Below, one piece after another: positions 9,891 through 19,332 of a stretch of DNA of 64,000 bases. Source of the DNA: Prochlorococcus marinus CUG1433 (GTDB lineage: Bacteria > Cyanobacteriota > Cyanobacteriia > PCC-6307 > Cyanobiaceae). The first letter of the stretch is position 1. Each line of letters begins with the position of its first letter. The stretch covers positions 620,001-684,000 of the forward strand of contig JAEPLN010000001.1 in NCBI GenBank assembly GCA_017644425.1, written 5' to 3'. Position numbers and translations under genes: made by a program. Under the pieces are notes generated by a model. That model worked only from the letters and a program-made list of their open reading frames with translations, was not told where the DNA came from and made no database searches.

Positions 9891-10673
9891 ATGCTTCTAA
9901 ATCTAACTGGCAAAAAAATTCTTGTTACGGGAATTGCCAATAATCGTTCAATAGCATGGGGTATTGCTCAACAACTATCAAAAGCTGGAGCAGAACTTGG
10001 AATCACATATTTGCCCGATGATAAGGGAAGATTCGAATCTAAAGTTAGAGAACTAACTGAACCTTTAAACCCATCGTTATTTTTACCTCTTGATGTTCAA
10101 AATCCATCTCAAATAGAAGAAATCTTTCAAAATATAAAAAACAATTGGGGGCAAATTGACGGATTAGTTCACTGCTTAGCATTTGCAGGACGCGACGAAT
10201 TGATTGGAGATTATAGTGCTACAACTTCAGAGGGTTTTGATAGGGCTCTTAATATAAGTGCTTATTCATTAGCACCCTTATGTAAAGCAGCAAAACCACT
10301 TTTTAGTGAAGGTGCTGGCGTTATCTCATTAACTTATTTAGGATCAGAAAGGGCCATTCCTAACTATAACGTGATGGGAGTCGCTAAAGCAGCTTTAGAA
10401 GCTTCAGTCAGATATCTTTCTGCAGAACTTGGTCCGGAAAAACAAGTCAGAGTTAATGCAATAAGTGCTGGACCTATAAGAACACTTGCGAGTTCTGCTA
10501 TAGGTGGCATTTTAGATATGATTCACAATGTTGAAGAAAAGGCTCCTTTACGCAGAACAGTCACTCAAACAGAAGTAGGCAATACTGCTGCTTTTCTATT
10601 AAGTGATCTCTCTAGCGGCATTTCAGGCCAAACAATTTATGTTGATGCGGGTTACTGCATTAATGGAATGTAA
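9891..10673 (+). CDS. fabI: Enoyl-[acyl-carrier-protein] reductase (NADH)
   Basis: FabI performs the last reduction in each round of fatty-acid elongation. The 260-residue product has the FabI-type cofactor motif GIANNRSIAWGIA near residue 14, the YNVMGVAKA active-site helix with Tyr-x6-Lys, and the C-terminal GQTIYVDAGY. I choose the ATG at 9891 because it yields the family-standard MLLNLTGKKILVTG N-terminus; an upstream in-frame ATG at 9810 would add 27 residues with no family match. hisB follows 20 bases later on the same strand. Confidence 0.95.
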   Translation: MLLNLTGKKILVTGIANNRSIAWGIAQQLSKAGAELGITYLPDDKGRFESKVRELTEPLNPSLFLPLDVQNPSQIEEIFQNIKNNWGQIDGLVHCLAFAGRDELIGDYSATTSEGFDRALNISAYSLAPLCKAAKPLFSEGAGVISLTYLGSERAIPNYNVMGVAKAALEASVRYLSAELGPEKQVRVNAISAGPIRTLASSAIGGILDMIHNVEEKAPLRRTVTQTEVGNTAAFLLSDLSSGISGQTIYVDAGYCINGM

Positions 10674-10693
10674 ACTAAGTTTTTTGCATAAAA

Positions 10694-11299
10694 ATGTCAT
10701 CTCTAAGACAATCTGAAATAAAAAGAAAAACGAACGAAACAGATATCTCTGTATTTATAAACTTAGATGGAAATGGAATTTCTGAAATTGATACTGGGAT
10801 ACCATTCTTAGATCATATGCTTCATCAAATATCCAGTCATGGTTTGTTTGATTTAAAAATAAAAGCAATTGGAGACACCCATATTGATGATCATCATACA
10901 AATGAAGATGTAGGAATCGCATTAGGCAAAGCATTTACAAAAGCCTTGGGAGAAAGAAAAGGAATAAGCAGATTTGGACATTTCTTTGCCCCATTAGATG
11001 AAGCATTAGTTCAAGTCACTTTAGACTGTTCTGGCAGACCACATCTGTCTTATGATCTTGAATTAAATGCTCCAAGAATAGGAAATTATGATACTGAATT
11101 AGTAAAAGAGTTTTTTATTGCCTTTGTAAATAACAGCGGTATTACTCTGCATATAAATCAAATACAAGGTAGTAATTCACATCATATCGTTGAGGCTTGC
11201 TTCAAAGCTTTTTCTAGAGCACTTAGAATGGCTACCGAAATAGATCTGAGAAGATCTGATTCAATTCCAAGCAGTAAAGGAATGCTAGAAAAAGAATAA
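10694..11299 (+). CDS. hisB: Imidazoleglycerol-phosphate dehydratase
   Basis: This enzyme dehydrates imidazoleglycerol phosphate in histidine synthesis. The 201-residue monofunctional form (no phosphatase domain) has the Mn-binding motifs [18 protein letters not shown] and [10 protein letters not shown], plus the [13 protein letters not shown] segment. It sits between fabI and a carotenoid oxygenase on the same strand, so there is no pathway clustering, as is usual for his genes in cyanobacteria. Confidence 0.96.
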   Translation: MSSLRQSEIKRKTNETDISVFINLDGNGISEIDTGIPFLDHMLHQISSHGLFDLKIKAIGDTHIDDHHTNEDVGIALGKAFTKALGERKGISRFGHFFAPLDEALVQVTLDCSGRPHLSYDLELNAPRIGNYDTELVKEFFIAFVNNSGITLHINQIQGSNSHHIVEACFKAFSRALRMATEIDLRRSDSIPSSKGMLEKE

Positions 11300-11371
11300 A
11301 ATAGGATTTTTTTCAAATCAGCCACAATTTAGTTGATTTTTGGCGAAGATAGAAAAAGTAATTGTTTTGTT

Positions 11372-12856
11372 GTGACTAATTTACAAGATAAAAAAAGTGA
11401 TAAAATTAAAAGTTTTAATAAAGAAGATTGGTCCAGTGCTTATCAAAATGTAGAAAGGGAGCTAACTAAAGAGCCTCTTAAAGTTAGCAAAGGTAATAAT
11501 ATTAAAAATTTAAATGGAACATTATTAAGAAATGGGCCAGGAATATTAGAGAGAGGTGGGCAATGGGTTCATCATCCATTTGATGGTGATGGAATGATAA
11601 CATCTATAAAATTCGAAAATGGTCATCCATTTTTAACAAATAGATTTGTTAAAACTAAAGGCTATTTGGAAGAAGAAAAAATAAATAAATTTATTTACAG
11701 AGGTGTTTTTGGGACACAAAAAAATGGAGGGATTTTAAATAATGCATTAGATCTAAAATTCAAGAATATTGCTAATACTCATGTCGTCAAATTAGGTGAT
11801 GAAATTCTCGCATTATGGGAAGCAGCCGGTCCACATGCAATGGATCCTGATAGTCTCGACACTATTGGTTTAACATCATTAAAAGGAGTTCTCAAGCCTA
11901 ACGAAGCATTCAGTGCCCATCCCAAAACAGACCTCAACTCAAATTCATCTTCAGAACTTTTAGTCACTTTTGGAGTCCAAACCGGGCCAAAAAGTACCAT
12001 TAGATTAATGGAATTTAGTAATGCTGGTACAAATTCTGGAGAGCTAATTTTTGATAGAAAAGATACCTTTAATGGCTTTGCATTCCTTCATGATTTTGCA
12101 ATTACAACTAATTGGGCAATATTTTTACAGAACGCTATTGATTTCAATCCTCTACCGTTTGTAATGGGTCAAAGAGGAGCAGCACAATGTCTAAAGTCAA
12201 ACCCAAATAAAAAAGCAAAGTTTTTTATCATCCCCAGAGAAAGTGGATTATTTAGAGGTCAGCCACCTTTAACAATAGATGCTCCAGAAGGATTCGTTTT
12301 TCATCATGTTAATGCATTTGAAAAAGATTCCAAAATTGTATTAGATAGTATTTTTTATGATGATTTCCCATCAGTTGGTCCAGACGAGAATTTTAGGGAT
12401 ATTGACTTTGATAAATATCCAGAAGGAAAACTGAAAAGATCAATTATCGATCTAAAGAAAAAAACTAGTGAACTTGAAACTTTAAGTGAACAATGTTGTG
12501 AATTTGCTGTTGTTAATCCTAAAAACTTAGGAATAACAGCAACTTTTAGTTGGATGGCAAGCACATCTCAAAAGCTGGGGAACGCTCCACTTCAAGCAAT
12601 AAAAAAAATAAATTTAATTTCTAAGGAAGAGATTTCTTGGTCAGCAGGTCCAAGTGGATTCGTAAGTGAACCAATTATGGTTCCATCAGATAAATCGTCC
12701 AAAGAAGATGAGGGATTCTTATTTATTATCCTATGGAACGGAGAAAGAAGAGGAAGCGATTTAGTGATATTAGATGCAAAAGACTTAAAAGAATTAGCTG
12801 TTTATGAATTACCCATTTCGATTCCTCATGGCCTCCATGGATCTTGGGTTAATTGA
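11372..12856 (+). CDS. Carotenoid cleavage oxygenase (RPE65/CCD family)
   Basis: A seven-blade beta-propeller iron oxygenase of about 494 residues. The four iron-binding His residues of the family can be identified in FSAHPKTD, FLHDFAIT, FHHVNAFE and the C-terminal GLHGSW; NGTLLRNGPG near the N-terminus is also diagnostic. Such enzymes cleave carotenoids or apocarotenoids to aldehydes; the cleavage site here cannot be predicted. The start is uncertain: GTG at 11372 is chosen, while TTG at 11333 would add 13 residues. It is convergent with rdgB. Confidence 0.9.
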   Translation: MTNLQDKKSDKIKSFNKEDWSSAYQNVERELTKEPLKVSKGNNIKNLNGTLLRNGPGILERGGQWVHHPFDGDGMITSIKFENGHPFLTNRFVKTKGYLEEEKINKFIYRGVFGTQKNGGILNNALDLKFKNIANTHVVKLGDEILALWEAAGPHAMDPDSLDTIGLTSLKGVLKPNEAFSAHPKTDLNSNSSSELLVTFGVQTGPKSTIRLMEFSNAGTNSGELIFDRKDTFNGFAFLHDFAITTNWAIFLQNAIDFNPLPFVMGQRGAAQCLKSNPNKKAKFFIIPRESGLFRGQPPLTIDAPEGFVFHHVNAFEKDSKIVLDSIFYDDFPSVGPDENFRDIDFDKYPEGKLKRSIIDLKKKTSELETLSEQCCEFAVVNPKNLGITATFSWMASTSQKLGNAPLQAIKKINLISKEEISWSAGPSGFVSEPIMVPSDKSSKEDEGFLFIILWNGERRGSDLVILDAKDLKELAVYELPISIPHGLHGSWVN

Positions 12857-12858
12857 AT

Positions 12859-13434
12859 TTAAGAAAAAATTTCAATTAAATCTGGAATAATTTTTTTTAA
12901 TGCTTTACCTCTATGACTACAAGAATCTTTAATATCATTATTCATTTCTGCGAAAGTTAATCTGGTAGAACTCTCCTCAAAAATTGGGTCATAACCAAAA
13001 CCACCTTTTCCTCTCGAGTTTAAAATAATATTGCCATGACATTTGGCCTCAGATTCAATAATCACTTCACCACTTGGGGAACAAACACAAATATTAGCAA
13101 TAAAGAAAGCACTTCTATTGTGAACTCCATCAAGTTCTTTTAAAACTCTTTCAATTCTCTTCTGATCATTTTCTGCATATCTAGAGGAGTAAATGCCTGG
13201 CTTACCATCTAGTGCTTCAATACAAATTCCTGAATCATCTGCTATGGAGAAATTCTTTGTTTTCCTCGAAACTTCACTCGCTTTTTTAATTGCATTATCT
13301 CTAAATGTCAGTCCATCCTCTTCAACTTCTAATGATTCTGGCTGGAGTAATAATTTACAATTCACTCCAGCAAGCAATTTCTTATATTCTTCAATTTTCC
13401 CTTTATTCTTACTCGCTAAATATAAATTTTTCAT
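12859..13434 (-). CDS. rdgB: Non-canonical purine NTP pyrophosphatase (RdgB/HAM1)
   Basis: This house-cleaning enzyme hydrolyses dITP/XTP to monophosphates and so prevents their incorporation into DNA. The 191-residue product begins LYLASKNKGKIEEY, continues with SIADDSGICIEAL and GKPGIYSSRYA, and has GGFGYDPIFE and the C-terminal SHRGKAL, all RdgB signatures. The ATG at 13434 fits the family N-terminus; a more distal start at 13473 would run into the upstream gene. It lies 2 bases from the end of the phosphohexomutase gene, so the two are co-transcribed. Confidence 0.94.
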   Translation of the reverse strand: MKNLYLASKNKGKIEEYKKLLAGVNCKLLLQPESLEVEEDGLTFRDNAIKKASEVSRKTKNFSIADDSGICIEALDGKPGIYSSRYAENDQKRIERVLKELDGVHNRSAFFIANICVCSPSGEVIIESEAKCHGNIILNSRGKGGFGYDPIFEESSTRLTFAEMNNDIKDSCSHRGKALKKIIPDLIEIFS

Positions 13435-13436
13435 CC

Positions 13437-14891
13437 TTATTTTCCTGCCAGATTTATAAATACTTGACCCCATTCTAATAACTCATCTAAATAAGATTCT
13501 TTTGGAGCTTCGCAATATAACCTTAAAAGAGGTTCCGTTCCTGAAAACCTAAAAAGAAGCCAAAAATTTTTATCAATTCTCAACTTTATTCCATCAATCT
13601 TTAAGATACTTTTTAACTTATGATTGTTAATACTTTCAGGAATATTATCTATGATAAATTCTTTAACGTTATTTTTTTCTGACTGATTTGGAAATTTAAT
13701 ATCAATTCTTTTATAAAAACTTGGCCCAAATTCTTCTTGAATTTTATCTAAGGTTTCATATAAATATTGAGATTTTTCAGCAATTCCATTTAATAAAACC
13801 ATCGCTGCATATAGAGCATCTCTTTCAGGCATAAAGTCGCCAAAACCAACTCCCCCAGATTCCTCTCCTCCAATAAATATTTTCTCTTTAATCATTTTTT
13901 CAGCAATATATTTAAAGCCAACTGGAAGTTCAAAAACATCTCTATTTTGACTCTCTGATATATTTTTAATAATATCTGAACCACTAACAGTCTTTAAAAC
14001 CGGATAAGAATTATTTTTAATTTCGCCCAAATAGCTAATAAAATATGGGAGTAAATCTTGAGTACTAGAGTATCTTCCTTTTTCATCAATTGCCGCAATT
14101 CTATCACCATCGCCATCAAATATAATTCCTAGAGTTTTTAATTCATTTGTTGAATTTTTTATTAGTATTTGATTTAGATCATCTGCATAATTTAAAAGAG
14201 GTTCAGGAGGTTTTCCTCCAAAAAAAGGATCAGCATCTTTCCTGATTTCTGAAATAATTTCTAAATTATTAGAAGCAAAAATCTCAGCCATACAATTTGC
14301 AGCTGAACCATGCATAGAATCTACAAAAATTTTCAATTTCAATTTTTTCAATCTATTAGAAATAAAGTCAATATCAAAAAGAGATTTAATTCTATCTAAA
14401 TGAAATTTCTTAATATCTACCAATTTATTAACACCATCTATTTTTTCAATTGAATTTCCAAGAATTAATCTTTTTTCAACTTGACTCGTAAAAGATTCGT
14501 CAACAGAACATCCATTAAAGCTCTTTATTTTCAGACCCAGCCAATTATATGGATTATGACTTGCTGTAATTACTAATGCTCCAAGACAACCGACTTCTTT
14601 AGCATAGAAACTACAAGAGGGGGTCGGAACAAAGCTATCAGATAAGATCGGTTCAAAACCACATCCTCTTACAAATGGCACTATTTGCTTGGCAAATTCA
14701 CAAGCCATAAATCTACGATCATATCCAATAATAATTTTCTTTGAATTAACTTCTTTATAGTATTGATAATGCAACTCCTGACATGCAGCAACTACAACTC
14801 TTGAAAGATTGGATAAATTAAAATCAAATCCAATAATTCCTCTCCACCCATCAGTTCCAAATTTTATCTTATCTAATTTATCAGCTGTCAA
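13437..14891 (-). CDS. Phosphoglucomutase/phosphomannomutase family protein
   Basis: A 484-residue alpha-D-phosphohexomutase. The catalytic phosphoserine loop TASHNP is at residues 109-114, the Mg loop FDGDGDR around 262, the sugar-binding GGEESGG in the third domain and the phosphate-binding RFSGTEPLLR near the C-terminus. It probably interconverts glucose-1-phosphate and glucose-6-phosphate for glycogen metabolism, but phosphomannose activity is equally possible. It is distinct from the GlmM encoded at about 46.4 kb. The start is TTG at 14891, directly before the conserved KFGTDGWRG. Confidence 0.9.
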   Translation of the reverse strand: MTADKLDKIKFGTDGWRGIIGFDFNLSNLSRVVVAACQELHYQYYKEVNSKKIIIGYDRRFMACEFAKQIVPFVRGCGFEPILSDSFVPTPSCSFYAKEVGCLGALVITASHNPYNWLGLKIKSFNGCSVDESFTSQVEKRLILGNSIEKIDGVNKLVDIKKFHLDRIKSLFDIDFISNRLKKLKLKIFVDSMHGSAANCMAEIFASNNLEIISEIRKDADPFFGGKPPEPLLNYADDLNQILIKNSTNELKTLGIIFDGDGDRIAAIDEKGRYSSTQDLLPYFISYLGEIKNNSYPVLKTVSGSDIIKNISESQNRDVFELPVGFKYIAEKMIKEKIFIGGEESGGVGFGDFMPERDALYAAMVLLNGIAEKSQYLYETLDKIQEEFGPSFYKRIDIKFPNQSEKNNVKEFIIDNIPESINNHKLKSILKIDGIKLRIDKNFWLLFRFSGTEPLLRLYCEAPKESYLDELLEWGQVFINLAGK

Positions 14892-14971
14892 ATTTAAAAT
14901 AACCTTGATTTCTTTTAATTATCTATACTAATTTATATGAGTAAATTTTAAAACCGTCCTTTAAAAATAAT

Positions 14972-16381
14972 TTGAATTCTCTTCATTTAAAAAGTTTTAC
15001 AAGATGCAAAAGAAAGGCATGGCTAGATTTTAAGGGTACAAAATCTTATGAAGTTTGGTCTACCCATAAAGCCATAGATAAAGTTAAACAATATCAAATT
15101 TTCTCTAAATTATGTAATAGTGAAATATATACAGGATTAAAAGCTTGTGAAAATGGTTCCCAAGGGGTAATTGGATTAAAAATAAAAGAGAATCTTTTCC
15201 AAGATATTAACGCAGAGATACGTCCACAATTACTTGTAAAGACTAAAGGTAAAAGTAAATGGGGACAATATAAATATTTACCTGCTGTTTATAAGTTAGG
15301 CCAAAAAACCACTAAAGAACATTTATTCGACTTAGCTTTTAGTTCTATGCTGTTGGAATCTTTTCAAGAATCTAAAATTGAGAAAGGATTAGTAATTTCA
15401 AGTTTTAATAAAAAAGTTAATGTTGAAGAAATTTATTTAAATAAAAGATTAAGAAAAAAAGTTTTGAATGTTTTATTAAGTTTGAATGAATGCTTGGAGG
15501 GATCTATGCCAGAAATAACCAAAGATAGAAAAAAATGTACTATCTGTTCATGGCAAAAATTTTGTGACAAAGAAGCAAAAGAAAATGGATATCTAACAGA
15601 TATAGATGGGATAGGTTCCAAAACGGCATCATTACTCATAACAAATGGAATATCTAATACCCAAACATTAGCTTCGTATAGCGAAAAAAAACTTGGAGAG
15701 AAATTATCTAAATTCAATGATCAAAAGTATGAAAAAGCATCCATATTTGTGAAGCAAGCACAAGCTTATATTTCTGGGGAACCATATCGCATTTTCAAAA
15801 ATAATAATAATAATGATCTAAAAGAAAAAACATGTTCGGGATTTTATATATTTGATATTGAGTCAAATCCAGATGATAAGCATGATTTTCTATATGGGTT
15901 TTTAAAAATAAATAATTTGTTTACAAAAAAAGAAGATCATATCTATAAACCAATTTTAAATCTCAAAAACAATAAAGAAGAATCATGCAGACAAATTATT
16001 ACAATGCTTTTTTCAAACAAAGAATGGCCAGTTTTACATTACGGAGAGACTGAAAAATTAGCAATAGTTAATATTGCTAAAAACTTAAAACTTAGTTTTG
16101 AAGAAATTGATTCCCTTACCTCAAGGTTTATAGACTTACATACTCTTATCAGGAAATCTTGGATATTACCGCTAAAAAACTATAGCTTAAAAACGGTTTC
16201 TAACTGGCTAGGTTTTGAATGGATGCAGAAAAATGTTAGCGGCTCAAAAGCCCTTTACTGGTGGATTCAATATCAAATCACAGAAAATGAAGTATTTTTA
16301 AAAAAAATTATGCAATATAACAAAGATGATTGTTTAGCTACTTTACATATTGCGGAATATTTAATCAGAAATCAATTATAG
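14972..16381 (+). CDS. TM0106-family protein: RecB-like plus RNase H-like nuclease domains
   Basis: A 469-residue two-domain putative nuclease. The N-terminal part has the Cas4/AddB-like cysteine set (C12 with C189, C192 and C198), expected to bind an Fe-S cluster. It is followed by a helix-hairpin-helix-like IDGIGSKTASLL (about 211-222). The C-terminal part (about 290-469) is an RNase H/DEDD-type domain with FDIES (294-298), a LHTLIRKSW segment and YNKDDCLAT near residue 450. The PD-(D/E)xK positions in the N-domain look altered (PQLLVK, AVYKLG), see findings. No CRISPR array or cas gene is nearby. Start is TTG. Convergent with ygfZ. Confidence 0.82.
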   Translation: MNSLHLKSFTRCKRKAWLDFKGTKSYEVWSTHKAIDKVKQYQIFSKLCNSEIYTGLKACENGSQGVIGLKIKENLFQDINAEIRPQLLVKTKGKSKWGQYKYLPAVYKLGQKTTKEHLFDLAFSSMLLESFQESKIEKGLVISSFNKKVNVEEIYLNKRLRKKVLNVLLSLNECLEGSMPEITKDRKKCTICSWQKFCDKEAKENGYLTDIDGIGSKTASLLITNGISNTQTLASYSEKKLGEKLSKFNDQKYEKASIFVKQAQAYISGEPYRIFKNNNNNDLKEKTCSGFYIFDIESNPDDKHDFLYGFLKINNLFTKKEDHIYKPILNLKNNKEESCRQIITMLFSNKEWPVLHYGETEKLAIVNIAKNLKLSFEEIDSLTSRFIDLHTLIRKSWILPLKNYSLKTVSNWLGFEWMQKNVSGSKALYWWIQYQITENEVFLKKIMQYNKDDCLATLHIAEYLIRNQL

Positions 16382-17212
16382 GAAAATTGATCCTACAGAT
16401 TTATTTGTAAAAATTTTTCCAAAAATTTCTGAATAAAAATAACTTCCCTCATTTAAGTATTTTCTTTTTATCATTGCTAAGCCTTTTATTTGAGAATTCA
16501 CTTTAAAAACACTAGTGATTTTGCCTACAGAATTTTCTTTGGCATAATTTGTGTATAAATTTTTATCTACAACTTCTAAATCCAAATTAGATTTTAATGA
16601 TTGCCAAACTCTTATTTCTTGTTTGAGAGAAGAAACATTTTTTATTTTTGACATTGTTTCTTGTCCCAAATAACAACCTTTATTAAAATCTATAAGATCT
16701 TTTAATCCCAACTCAAGAGGATTATTTTTTCCATTTATTTCCATATCTAAAGAGGGTATTGCCTGATTAACCTTCCAAAGTTTTAACTCATTGGAATTCA
16801 GTATGTTTAGTTTATTTTTGTATGTTTCAAATTCACTATCTTCTGTTTTAAAGAAAATAGGTTGGTAAGCTCTCCATGAATTAGATTCATCGATTTCCTG
16901 AATTCTATTTATCAAGAAAGGTTCACTTAAAAGTACATCATCCGCTGGGAAAATAATTTGATTAAAGTACTCAATTATTTCATTTGTGTTTCCTGCCAAG
17001 ATAATTACTTCTAGGTTTCTTTCTAAAAAAATAATTTCAATTAACGATCTCAAAACCCCATTGGGAGTTAACCAACAAGTTTTAATAACTTTATCTTCTG
17101 AATTTAGAATATTACCAGTTGTTATTCCATTCAAGAATTTTCTGGCATCTTTTCCAGAAACAGAAAAAGAATCAAATTTTTCAATCCAATACTTTTTTTT
17201 AATATCTTGCAT
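16376..17212 (-). CDS. ygfZ: YgfZ/GcvT-like folate-binding protein
   Basis: A 278-residue protein of the GcvT-related YgfZ group, which binds tetrahydrofolate and supports Fe-S cluster enzymes such as MiaB. The decisive signature KGCYLGQE occurs at about residues 179-186, preceded by FNKGC, with ARKFLNGITTGNI near the N-terminus. It overlaps the TM0106-family gene by 6 bases convergently and lies 9 bases downstream of pyrE on the same strand. Confidence 0.87.
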   Translation of the reverse strand: MQDIKKKYWIEKFDSFSVSGKDARKFLNGITTGNILNSEDKVIKTCWLTPNGVLRSLIEIIFLERNLEVIILAGNTNEIIEYFNQIIFPADDVLLSEPFLINRIQEIDESNSWRAYQPIFFKTEDSEFETYKNKLNILNSNELKLWKVNQAIPSLDMEINGKNNPLELGLKDLIDFNKGCYLGQETMSKIKNVSSLKQEIRVWQSLKSNLDLEVVDKNLYTNYAKENSVGKITSVFKVNSQIKGLAMIKRKYLNEGSYFYSEIFGKIFTNKSVGSIFL

Positions 17213-17221
17213 ATTAATTTA

Positions 17222-17782
17222 TTATAAAAAGTCTTTTATTGTAAAAAGACTTTTTAACTCGACATTTTCATCATTCAGAGCTTCGAATCCCCCCTCTTGT
17301 CTATCCACTATAGACAAAACCTCCTCAACAATATAATTATTTTCACGTAACTTTTTTATGGCCTTTATCACTGAACCAGCAGTAGTAACTACGTCCTCTA
17401 AAACAGATACCAAAGTTCCTTTCTCTAAGAGAGGCCCCTCAATTCCAGCCTTAGTGCCGTAACTCTTGATTTCTTTCCTGATTATTAAACCATTAAGGTA
17501 TTGGCCTCGCGAAGCTGCTTTGACGATTACTCCACTGACAAGAGGATCTGCACCTAACGTCATTCCTGCTACTGCTTTTGACTTTAAGTCTTTTAGATCT
17601 AAAAATAATTCACTTATTAAATTTAGACCCTCTCCATTTAATGAGACAGGTTTACAATTTAAGTAATGACTGCTCTTTTTGCCAGAAGCTAAAGTGAAAT
17701 CTCCCTTTTTATAAGATTTTTCAGTTAATTGTTTTAACAACCTGGCTTTATTTAAATCATACTTATCCGTAAAATTGCTCAT
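17222..17782 (-). CDS. pyrE: Orotate phosphoribosyltransferase
   Basis: PyrE joins orotate to PRPP in pyrimidine synthesis. The 186-residue product has the PRPP-binding loop [11 protein letters not shown] at about residues 127-137, the flexible-loop segment [10 protein letters not shown], and the [11 protein letters not shown]-terminal strand. It is the first gene of a minus-strand unit with ygfZ. The 140-base gap before the divergent tRNA-Met contains a near-perfect palindrome with an NtcA-like core (17896-17913). pyrB, for an earlier step, lies at about 55.3 kb. Confidence 0.95.
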   Translation of the reverse strand: MSNFTDKYDLNKARLLKQLTEKSYKKGDFTLASGKKSSHYLNCKPVSLNGEGLNLISELFLDLKDLKSKAVAGMTLGADPLVSGVIVKAASRGQYLNGLIIRKEIKSYGTKAGIEGPLLEKGTLVSVLEDVVTTAGSVIKAIKKLRENNYIVEEVLSIVDRQEGGFEALNDENVELKSLFTIKDFL

Positions 17783-17895
17783 TAGGAAATTTTAAATTTA
17801 TATTTTAAGATTAGAAGAAAAAAAAGAAATCTCACAAAAACTTACTAATAAGGTGTTTTTTGAAATATTATTTTTATATTGTATATTGAAATTCA

Positions 17896-17913
17896 ATGTA
17901 ATTAAAATTACAT
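17896..17913. promoter_or_regulatory. 18-base perfect palindrome containing an NtcA-like GTA-N8-TAC core
   Basis: ATGTAATT-AA-AATTACAT is an exact inverted repeat, and its inner 16 bases fit TGTA-N8-TACA, the extended NtcA consensus. Read toward pyrE, a TATAAA hexamer lies 19 bases beyond the site and about 95 bases before the pyrE start. Toward the tRNA it ends only 10 bases before the mature 5' end. An overlapping second palindrome (ATTGAA-A-TTCAAT, 17885-17897) adjoins it. Binding by NtcA is inference; chance matches occur in AT-rich DNA. Confidence 0.35.
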
Positions 17914-17922
17914 CAATTCCTT

Positions 17923-17995
17923 GGGGGTGTAGCAATCTGGTGAATGCACCAAACTCATAATTTGGCTTAGGCGAGTTCGATCCTCGCCACCCCCA
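17923..17995 (+). tRNA. tRNA-Met (anticodon CAT), probably elongator
   Basis: A 73-base cloverleaf. The acceptor stem GGGGGTG pairs with CACCCCC, the anticodon stem CCAAA/TTTGG encloses CTCATAA with anticodon CAT at 17956-17958, and the T stem is GCGAG/CTCGC around TTCGATC. The discriminator is A; CCA is not encoded. The G1-C72 closing pair argues against initiator tRNA. A tRNA-Ile with modified CAT (lysidine) cannot be fully excluded by sequence. Confidence 0.88.
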
Positions 17996-18013
17996 TTATT
18001 CATTTGTTACTGA

Positions 18014-19282
18014 ATGAAAATAACTCTACTTTTATTTATTTTATTTTTCCCAGCTTTTTTCGCGGCAAGCGAACTCTCTTTTTTATTGATTAGGCCAAGC
18101 AAAGTTTTAAGACTAATAGAAGAAAAGAAGAAAGGAGCATTGTCAATTCTAAAAATTCAAAAACGTTTCAGATCATCCTTAATTGCTTCTCAATTTGGAG
18201 TAACAATTTCATTAATTGCAATTGGATGGCTCAGTAATAGTGTTGCAATTGATTATTGGGGAAAAAATATTTTGCAAAATAGATTTTATGATCTTCTGTT
18301 TTTTTTGTTTGTTGTTTTAGTAGTTACTCTTGTCTCTGGACTAATTCCTAAAGCCCTAGTAATTAACAATCCTGAATCTGCTGCGTTAAGACTAACCACC
18401 GTATTCGATGCTGTAAGGAAGGGTATGCAACCCATTATTACGATAATCGAATTCTTTGCTAGTGCATGTTTAAGCTTATTTAATTTAAATAACAAATGGG
18501 ATTCTTTAAATTCAGGTTTATCCGCAAGTGAATTAGAAACACTTATAGAAACAGATAATGTTACAGGTTTAAAACCAGATGAAAAAAATATTCTCGAAGG
18601 AGTTTTTGCTTTAAAAGATACACAGGTTAAAGAAGTAATGATTCCAAGATCTGAAATGGTAACTTTGCCAAAAAATATAACCTTTTCAGAACTTATGAAA
18701 AAAGTAGATAAAACTCGACATGCACGTTTCTTTGTTATTGACGAGTCTCTAGATGATGTATTAGGAGTTTTAGATTTGCGTTATTTAGCGAAGCCAATTT
18801 CAAAAGGTGAAATGGAAGCCGATACTTTATTGGAACCCTTTCTTTTACCAGTTACAAAAATAATAGAAACAAGTTCACTAGCAGAAATATTACCAATAGT
18901 CAGAGAATATAATCCTTTTTTACTCGTAGTTGATGAACATGGTGGAACAGAAGGTCTCATAACTGCAGCTGATCTTAATGGAGAAATAGTTGGGGAGGAA
19001 ATGCTCAATAGTAGAATTTATTCAGACATGAAAATGCTAGATAATTTCTCTAAAAAATGGTCAATAGCTGGAAAATCAGAAATTATTGATATCAATAAAA
19101 AGCTAGGATGCTCGATTCCCGAAGGTGCGGACTACTACACCCTTGCTGGATTTCTGCTGGAAAAATTTCAAATGGTTCCAAAAATTGGCGATGTTTTAGA
19201 TTTTAATAAAATTAAATTTGAAGTTATTTCTATGTCAGGTCCGAAAATAGATCGTGTTAAAATAATACTTCCTAAAAGCTAA
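18014..19282 (+). CDS. CNNM/HlyC-CorC family membrane protein with CBS domains
   Basis: A 422-residue protein. The DUF21/CNNM transmembrane domain spans about residues 1-155 with hydrophobic helices at the N-terminus and around 95-115. It is followed by paired CBS domains (about 200-330; VMIPRSEMV and LVVDEHGGTEGLIT are characteristic) and a C-terminal CorC/HlyC domain from about 345. Members are linked to Mg or Co transport or tolerance, but transport has not been shown for cyanobacterial homologues. The gene starts 18 bases after the tRNA-Met. Confidence 0.86.
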   Translation: MKITLLLFILFFPAFFAASELSFLLIRPSKVLRLIEEKKKGALSILKIQKRFRSSLIASQFGVTISLIAIGWLSNSVAIDYWGKNILQNRFYDLLFFLFVVLVVTLVSGLIPKALVINNPESAALRLTTVFDAVRKGMQPIITIIEFFASACLSLFNLNNKWDSLNSGLSASELETLIETDNVTGLKPDEKNILEGVFALKDTQVKEVMIPRSEMVTLPKNITFSELMKKVDKTRHARFFVIDESLDDVLGVLDLRYLAKPISKGEMEADTLLEPFLLPVTKIIETSSLAEILPIVREYNPFLLVVDEHGGTEGLITAADLNGEIVGEEMLNSRIYSDMKMLDNFSKKWSIAGKSEIIDINKKLGCSIPEGADYYTLAGFLLEKFQMVPKIGDVLDFNKIKFEVISMSGPKIDRVKIILPKS

Positions 19283-19332
19283 ATGTGGCTTCCCATAGAG
19301 GATAATTATATTTAATATACGGATTTAAAGTT

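Noticed and set aside
17923-17995. Reading the CAT-anticodon tRNA as initiator tRNA or as tRNA-Ile2.
   Set aside because: The acceptor stem pairs fully at position 1-72 (G-C), whereas bacterial initiators have an unpaired first position, and the anticodon stem lacks three G-C pairs. tRNA-Ile2 remains possible but less likely than elongator Met.
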